From Gymnogyps californianus (Eukaryota; Chordata; Aves; Accipitriformes; Cathartidae), in assembly GCF_018139145.2 (NCBI RefSeq), contig NC_059471.1, positions 99,946,914 through 100,010,913 on the forward strand: DNA of 64,000 bases, read 5' to 3'. The notes beneath the pieces are model-generated. The model made no database searches. It saw nothing but the letters and a program-made list of their open reading frames with translations, and had not been told where the DNA came from. Shown one piece after another: positions 56,454-64,000 of the stretch. The position numbers and the translations under genes are program-made. Numbering within the stretch: the stretch's first letter is position 1; every line of letters starts with the position of its first letter.

Positions 56454-59236
56454 AAACATCTGCTACTGTTTCCCAGAAATTAATCTAGCCTGCAATTTCA
56501 TAACATCATTTTGATGGATGCTTGATTATTCCTTTTTTCAAGTGGGACTGTGGCAGTGGCTCTCCTTTGCTGCCAAACATCCTTTGTATTTTTCTCAGCA
56601 AGAGGTGAAGATACCAGATAAGTGGCAGCACCGGGCCTGTGTTTGGATTAACATGGACTACCCAAGTGCTCTTTGCAAGTAGGTGGAGTATGTTAACTGA
56701 GCTGGCAATAAGATTCTCATGGGTGGAGGTGAGGACAACATCTGTCTTTCTTATCTTGTACTTGCCAAGGCTTTTTGTTGTTCCTGAACTCTCTCATGAA
56801 TATAATATGTGGATTTTTGTCTGATCTAATGAATCCAAGACTCAGAGATTTAGAAAGAAAACATATTCCAGATGTGTGCTGCAATTCCTGACACAGGTGA
56901 CTGCATTTTAAGTAGTAACCTTTTCCAGTATGTTCCACACACCATATTGAATATCTTGCGAAACCGCTTCTTTTGCGAATCGTCAGAAGAGAGTTGTAAG
57001 AGCATCATGATTAATAAGCTATAGCAAGGCTAAAACATCAATCGTTTGTCTTTTGTTTCACTGATTATTGCTGGATGCAATGAATCCAAGGCTCAAAGAC
57101 TTGGCTTTAAAGCAGGACTGCAAATTTAGGCTAGAAGCACTTTAAGCAGTTCAACCACAGCTTGCTTTATCGTGCAGTGATGCCTGTTGCAGACGTGAGT
57201 GGAGCAGAGTGGAGTTTCAGACTGGAAGACTGCCCGCTGCTCTGCGAGGTTCTGGTGTCCAGCCTCGCGTGTGCTCTCTGTTCCATGTGGAAATGACATT
57301 CCTGGCCTGTTTGAAATTAGGCTTTCACTCCAGATAAACAGCTTCCTAGAGCATCAGAAGATGCAGCCTGAGGAAGAATAGAAAGAAGAGTAGCAAGCAA
57401 GGAGAGTGATTTGGTAAAGTCTGGAGCGGCTGTACCAAGGCGCATACTGTGTTCCCTCTTGCACACTTTCACCTGTTCTTTCTTTCAGTTACAATTATAC
57501 GTAATTCGATTGCACACAATTTCAATAACAAATTTTATCAGGTATATGAGGGATACTGAGTGAAAAACGGCATGGAAACACTTAATAGAGCTAATTGCAC
57601 GGTCTTAATCAGAACAATCTTCCCTCAGAAAATGCAGGTCGTCTCCAAATGTAACTGTTTATCAGAATGTTTTAACATCTGCAAAACACACATCAGTGTG
57701 TTACAATTCATCCTTTTAATAAATGTTTTGGTGAAAGTTTTCATATAACAGCTTTTTGTCTAATTTAAAATAAAAATAAGTCCCAGTATGTCAGAATTCT
57801 TCGTAGAACAGAGAATTAATTTTTCTGACCAACTGTAGACATCCGACAAGTGATAGGAAACAGCCTATGTCTGAACAGGTTGTGGCTGCGTGGAGGTCTA
57901 AGCTTGTGCTTACATATGTATTATCATGAAATCAGATTAGAGAAGAAGTAAAAGTTGTTTACATTGAAGAGGAGAAATATCATAAAACTGGTGTCAAAAA
58001 ATAATTATATAAATGCAATGATATATGGCAAAGCTAATTAAAAGTTCTCAATTGCCGTGTTATTGCAAGTCCCTCATAGTCAAGGGTAACAGGTCTGTTT
58101 TGGAGTGTGGGAGTGCTGACTCCACAAGCAATAAATGCATTTTACTGTCTGCAGCATCTCTCAGCGTACGACGAGGATTGTTGCTGTATTTGTGTCTCCT
58201 CATGCATCCTCCTCTTTAAGTACAGTTCTTGCCCAGTGTCCTACTGGTTTGTGGCCAATGTTTTTCATCGTACTGGTGTGCTGTTGCCTGCTAGGATTTT
58301 GACAGTGCTGGCCAGTAAGTTCTTGACTTTCAAAGTTCTTGAAGCATTTTTTTGAGCAGCAAATCACTTGATAGATTTTGGATAGCCAATGGGGATAAAA
58401 AGGATCTACTAAACCTTTTCTGTTACAGGGATTAAGCAATAAACCACAGAAGTATTTGAAGAAATGGAAAAACCAGAGCTGAATATTTTGAGATATGCAT
58501 ATATACACACACATACAATGAGTGTACTACTTGGAGACATGATTCATTTTGATTGCTGTACAAATGAATGGAAATGGTGTCATGTCTAAAGTGGAAGCTG
58601 GGTTGATGACATGGAGGGAGAGTGCACAAATGTATCTCACGCACAAGCCAGCATGTTCCCTAATCAGAATTAACTTGAGAAAAAGCATTGCCAGCTTAGA
58701 ATGGCCTCCAAAGTCTTTTAAGATCCCGCTGCAGTATTTTTTCCCCGATAACCCTCAGCACAAGCAAATGATGCTAGACAACTGCACACCTTATTGTCTT
58801 CTTTAACCATTTCTTAAGTTTGATCAAGCTTTAGGAAGAAAAGTCTTTGTCCTTAGTTCCTGACACTGCATATAAAGGACAGGTCAGCTTGCATATACTT
58901 CTCATGATGGGAACTACTTCAATCACATTTCCTGTAACTTCATGTTGCTAGGCCAAGTAATCTTGCATTTGATTAAGTAAACACCTTTGTCCTAATAACT
59001 TTATGCCTACTTTAAAGGCGTTGTTGTACCTATTGTTCTACAAATTTGTCAGTCTGTTATTCTTTTTTTTTTTTTTAACTTATCGGTGAAGTATAAGTCA
59101 AAACCAAATAGAGAAGACATTTTGTTCTTTTATCATTAGTACGGAAAGTCCAAGTGAGAAGCCAGGTTTTTCACAGTACAAGCGATTAAAAAATGAAAAA
59201 ATCTTAATGAAGGAACAGATACTTATGTTTTGCTGG

Positions 59237-59244
59237 TGACGTCA
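59237..59244. promoter_or_regulatory. Full cAMP-response element (TGACGTCA)
   Basis: A perfect palindromic CRE in AT-rich DNA without CpG island or other promoter sign nearby. The second full CRE in the window. Confidence 0.3.
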
Positions 59245-62200
59245 TGAGATGAAGTATGTGGAGAAAGGAAGATGAAATACAGAAAATCCGTGTCCAATAT
59301 TGACCTCAGATAATATTACTAACAGCTCTACTTCACAGACTTGCATGAAAGACCTTTCCCACCTGCCACTGTAAGCAGTATGTGTTGCTTTCTTCATATC
59401 ACATTACCCCAGACACTGGTTACTAGAAATGAAAGGCTTCATTTCTGAGATGTCATGAGAATATGTTATTGTCATGTGAAATCCAGGAAGATGACACATC
59501 CTCTACTAAAATTATTACCATAAAGGTACAAAACTTGGCAAGATTGAAAGGAGTCTTACAATGCATCTATTTTATAATATTTATTAATGTTTACCTTGCT
59601 TTATCCCACTTACTGCTTGATGTTGCCAAACTGCTCCAGAAACAGCATTAATATGGATGAGGAAAAAAAAGATTAACACATAAATGAGTAATGAAAAGTA
59701 TTTACTAGAAATAGAACTGGCATCCATATGTAAAAAACCCTTGCCAAACATTGTCAGTATTAATAGTTTTGTCTACGTTTATATGTGGCCAGACCATGCG
59801 GCTATTCTTCATGATGGTGAATGCTGACAATTTTTATATTACATTTGGTCCAGGAGCTTGCATTTAGAATTATAGCAGAAAGCACATTTTTAAGTCCCTG
59901 TATTTAAGAAAGAAATACCCATACTGCTTTCTGTCAGCTGTTCAGTACAGTAGTTTGCTGTTAGAGTCTTCCTTTCACAGCTTACATAGAGTTAAGGCTT
60001 GAAGACTTTAATTAGTAAAGAGAAATCAAGGAAAGACGAAATGATGCATGCAAGAAGCAGCTGAAGGACATTTTCTATCTGTTTTTGGGGATACCAAATT
60101 ATGCCAGTTATCAGACATTCTTGTATAGCTGAGAAATGCTTCATATTTCTTCATGCTATTTCTATGCTTTCCCACAGTATGAGTTTCATATGAGGTTATA
60201 TCAGGTTGTATGAGCTCAGATTGTTCAGCATCACTGCGTCTCGCAAGGTCAGCGGATTCAGAAAAGCCTGGGCCAGAAATCCTCACCTTTTAAGATCACT
60301 GAGAGGAAGGCAGGCAGCAGTTGCCAACCCTGGACACAACTCCCACTCGTGTGTTGCAGAAAACTTTTTCCTGTGCGTGAGGATATGCAAGGACCACATG
60401 TATCACCTGTAGCGGTTGCTGGTAAATTGTCGTCAATGGTCCTGGTTGCATTTGAAGGAGAGGACAGTCGGTATGACTGCCTGAGTCCTGGCTGACAGGA
60501 GGAGTAGCAGAACAGATGCTAAACATAGTTTCCATGTTTCCCACACTGAAACCTCAATCTCACTTATGTGCAAGAAGAGAGAAAAGATGGTTAAAGAGGA
60601 AGTAAGACTAATTCTAGTTTAGACCACATTCTCTAGTTATGCTGACTCCTCAAAATTATGCAAAAGCTTAGATGGCCAGTTCAGCTTCTGTAATGTGCTC
60701 AAGGGAGGGGTGATACATGTCCTACTGTCTTTCAAGACAGGCCAGCAAAGATGAGTGAGGACTCGGAGTAAAATGTCAGAGATACTTGCTATCGTAGAGT
60801 ACACATTAATAAGCCTTCCACGTAAGGACAGTGTGCGAAGCTTGCAGTAACTCAGTTATTCCTACAGAGCCTTTACAGACCTGTCAGTGTGCACTAACTG
60901 ATAACTAGCAGGATGGAGTATAGATGAGTGTTTGCTATTAAATCAGAACAAAACTCTAGCTAGCAAATTGAGCTTTTTTGGTCCATGTATAACTAGGCAT
61001 TTTTTCCAGAAACGTGAAGTCTGAGTCTGTCTCTTGGGTTCATTTATGTTTGTCTTGGTTTTGCCATAGTCTTCTAGATATTCACGCAACCTTTATTAAT
61101 TGGGCTCATATTTCCAGCATTTGCTGTCCACCTCAGGAAGTTAAAATGTGTGTACTTTCCCTCTTTGTGCAACATAATAGGCATCCATAGACAAGCAATA
61201 TTTACCGTCATTAGTAATGCCAATAAATAGAAAACCTGTATTTTTTTTGTTTACATTTATACTTACCCTAAGTATTCATAAATTAACTTACATCAGGTGA
61301 AGTCAAGTTTAATAGGAACCAGAATAAATTTGCTTTGTTTCACTTGGGTGGGGGAGGATGAGAAATGTATCTGTTATATAGAGTTTGATGCCTGTTTTGA
61401 AAAGGTGTATTAGTAAATGGTTTACAGGGTAAAATAATATTCTGCCTGTTGTATTTGCAATCTTGTATCTGCTTTCTGCTGTATAATTCATGCTTTCATG
61501 TATTTACTGGAGGTAGCTCTTCCAAAATTAACATTTCTTTACATGTTTATTCATTACATGTATTAGCTCTACAGTGGGGCAGAAAAGAGGGAACTGTGCA
61601 GTAAATAGTCTCAGGCATGGGATGCATTGTGATCGCCTGGCCAGGCTGTGTGTGGTTTTTTTGTGAAAAACACTCATGGACTGCTGAGAAAGAAGTTTTC
61701 ATTTTCCTTCCAGTGTAACATTTTCTTTCTTTAGTTCTTGTGATATGATCCCTGCTACTTTACTATCCAAGCGCATGAAGTCCCCCTGCTGCCTCTCAGC
61801 ACAGCGTAGCCAGGGAGCAATCTTCGGGGAGCAAGGGACATCTCCCCCCACACCTCCTGGAAAAGCAAGAGCCGTCTGCAGGCTTTCCCAGAAATGGCTT
61901 GTCAGAAAAGCTTCAGACCACCAACAGTAGCAGTTTCTAGCAGGCCAGAGACCCACAGGATTCTGAGAGGCATGGCAAAAAGGAGAGGTGTTATTCTGGC
62001 ATCCCTTCTGTCTCGCAGAAGCATGTTCATACCCCCAGAGACCTAAGAGGCAGCAGTTCGGTAGCTGGGCACAGGTTGGCGGAAGAGTGTGCAAAGCAGG
62101 GGTGCTAAATGGGGAGTTAATATTAATGGTGATAGCCTGGTGGTGATCTTTGCACTCAAATGACATCTGAAAAGCAGTAATGAAATGGTGCAGATCGCTG

Positions 62201-62499
62201 TCTGAATTTTGTGTCCTGGCCTGTGGTGGGAAGTGTTAGTGTTAGTGATTCAATCACGAGTCTCGTGGCATTTGGAGGGCTGCTTGAGATCCCATTACCC
62301 AAGTCCAGAGATTAAGGGGTGATCTCAATTTTCATGAGAAGTAATAAGAAGAAAGTGATGTTCCAGCCCTTGTGGTTGCAGAGAAAACGATGAATATTAA
62401 TAGAGTGCAACCTGAGGGCTCACAAACCAGGCAAATAAAAAGAATGATAAATGTATAGCCCCTTAAAACGAACAAATACAACTGCTGATCTTTAGGGCA

Positions 62500-63960
62500 G
62501 CATGTGACTGCCGGAGGTTGTGCAAAGCCCTCTTCCAGCAGCCGGGGAAGGTAGGAGCCTGCAGGCAGCCGCCTGGCTTCCCGGAGCCAGAGGACTCCCA
62601 TCTCTCTGTCTCTTTTCTCTCTCCCCTCTCCACCACGTCCTCCTCTGCTGACAGGGCCATGCGGTTTTATTGTCCTCCCGTCGGCCGTCAGCGGCAGGGC
62701 TGGCAGCAGCACGGGCCCACACACACTGCCTTGTCAGGGTGCAGTTGCGCGCAGAGCACCCTGCCCCGAATCTGGCTCGGGCTCACCCCCCACGCCCCCA
62801 TCCTTGGCCCCCGTGCCTCCAGCCATCGCCAGCTGGCCGCCTCTACGGCTGCTGTCATCTGGTGCACTGTGTGCCGAGCCTCCTCTGCCAGCCCGGTGCT
62901 GGGGCTTGCTCCCCGGCTGCTGGCAGGGGCCACATGGTGGGGAGGTGCCAGGCTGCACCCTTGCTCTGTTTCGTCTCAGGGCAGAGCCATAGTGCCAGGG
63001 TGGGAGGAGGGAGTGTGCTTTGGGTTACTGTCCATTTACACCCTTATGCCCCATGTTCACCCTAAGAAGCCCCTGGAGAAGGGGGGCTTTCCTTGGAAGG
63101 CTGCTTTTGGAAGGGTGGCCCCCCGAACCTGTGCGATGCTGGGGGTCAACGGGAGGGTGGGAGCCCAGACTGGCTCCTGTGGCCGCGGAGCCTCGGCTCA
63201 GGCAGGATGGGTCCCTTTGACAGCATCAGCCCTTCGCGCAGCTTCCCGATGGGCCCAGTAGACACGCTGCCTGCGTGAGGCGGGCCTGGGCACCACCTCG
63301 CTCCCATGACTTGGCTCCAGATAACGTGGGGAAGGAATTGGTGCCAACGCGAATGCGTGGTGGTGGGGAGAGAGGCTGGCCTTTGCTCCCTCTGGCATCT
63401 GTCCGGTCTCCAGCCAGCCGCGATGGCAGCTGCCCCGCCACCGAGGGGCCTGGTGAACCCTGCCGCCCTTGGGGGCCATAACCACAGTGCTGCCACGGTG
63501 AGGGAAGGTGGCTGGGGAAGCCCTTCCCACAGCGCCAGAGTGGGATGCCAAGCCAGGCGGCCCACCAGGAAGGGTTGCCATGAAAGAGAGAGGCAGCTGG
63601 TGGGCATGGTGTCCTCTCGGGGCTGGTGGTGGGCACCTCTGCCAAAGCTGGCAGCAGATGCCGGCAGAAAGAGCAGGGTCCCTGGATTGGAAGTTGTGCC
63701 CAGCTGTCTCGGCTCCCTGTCCAGAAGGGACTTGGCCTGGGTCCTAGAGGAAGGAAGAGGAGCTCCCAGTGAGTCAGCAAGGCCTGGCTTTCAGTTGCTC
63801 CTTACAGGGGCAGTTAAAGCAGCAACGGCAGCTTGCTTACACCCCCGGCAGATCTGGCCCTCCACATCCCTACCTAGGATGCCAGAGGCCCGAGCTTCGC
63901 TGCCCGTCCTGCCCTCCCCTCCCTCCCAGCTCCTGGCCACTATTCCTAAGTGTTTGGTAG
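62500..63960. other. GC-rich segment reaching the window edge
   Basis: From about 62.5 kb the base composition shifts abruptly from AT-rich to GC-rich, with repeated CpGs (for example GTCGGCCGTCAGCGGC near 62680). Long frames are open on both strands (247 codons plus at 62518-63261; 184 codons minus at 63226-63780; 153 codons minus at 63146-63607), and none carries a recognisable domain. The mutual overlap argues that they are open by chance. The segment could be the flank of a CpG island or of a gene beyond the window, or the start of a GC-rich domain. Confidence 0.45.
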
Positions 63961-64000
63961 CGTGTGTTTGTGCATCTTCTCAGCCGCTGGTGGAAAGGGT

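Larger units (their letters stand above)
54377..62499. other. Non-coding AT-rich stretch, no gene supported
   Basis: No gene is supported. The 77-codon frame at 54752-54985 and the 155-codon minus frame at 61699-62166 have no recognisable domain. One repeat relic and a CRE are listed. Poly-T lies at 59063-59076. Otherwise I see unique sequence only. Confidence 0.5.

Noticed and set aside
62518..63261. 247-codon plus-strand open frame, the longest in the window
   Set aside because: GC-rich and stop-poor segment with long frames open on both strands at once; composition is low-information (Ala, Gly, Pro, Ser, Arg, Trp) and no domain or splice structure is recognised.

Overview
The window looks like vertebrate nuclear DNA, most probably from a bird. 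It is mostly AT-rich, without operons or bacterial-type gene density. The interspersed repeats point the same way: a decayed CR1-type LINE fragment, an LTR of a type I know from avian endogenous retroviruses, and short, old palindromic repeats of a style common in birds, crocodilians and turtles. The assignment rests on recognising these families from memory, not on a search.

I find no protein-coding gene that I can support. Every open frame is short (the longest is 247 codons, in a GC-rich stretch where several frames on both strands are open together). None shows a domain, signal peptide, conserved motif or convincing exon structure. I saw no tRNA, rRNA, CRISPR array or recognisable microRNA. 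The window is best read as intergenic DNA or the inside of a very large intron.

Layout. 1-6.3 kb: unique AT-rich DNA with short simple repeats, a cluster of POU/SOX-like sites near 3.7 kb and GC-rich pockets at 4.2-4.7 and 5.1-5.8 kb. 6.33-7.08 kb: decayed CR1 reverse-transcriptase fragment. 8.7 kb: first of several dispersed repeats sharing ATTCATCTCAC. 13.54-14.14 kb: a solo retroviral LTR on the minus strand, bounded by a perfect 5-bp target duplication (CACTT). 14.9-15.2 kb: AT-rich segment holding a 16-bp palindrome made of two abutting octamer sites. 19-32 kb: unique DNA, a palindromic MITE-like element with perfect 9-bp ends, a CTCF-like site in a GC pocket at 28.04 kb, and a GC-rich pocket at 31.2-31.7 kb. 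32.8-43.7 kb: many old palindromic repeat relics, two enhancer-like segments (33.2 and 41.3-41.8 kb), a CpG cluster with a full CRE nearby (35.8-36.2 kb) and an 11-bp-stem hairpin at 38.1 kb. 44-62 kb: mostly featureless AT-rich DNA with simple repeats and an AT-palindrome cluster at 54.3 kb. 62.5-64 kb: a sharp change to GC-rich sequence that continues to the edge.

No undescribed gene system is visible. The points most worth checking are the dispersed ATTCATCTCAC repeat, the octamer palindrome and octamer excess, the CTCF-like site, the solo LTR, and the candidate conserved noncoding segments. All regulatory calls are motif-based inference.
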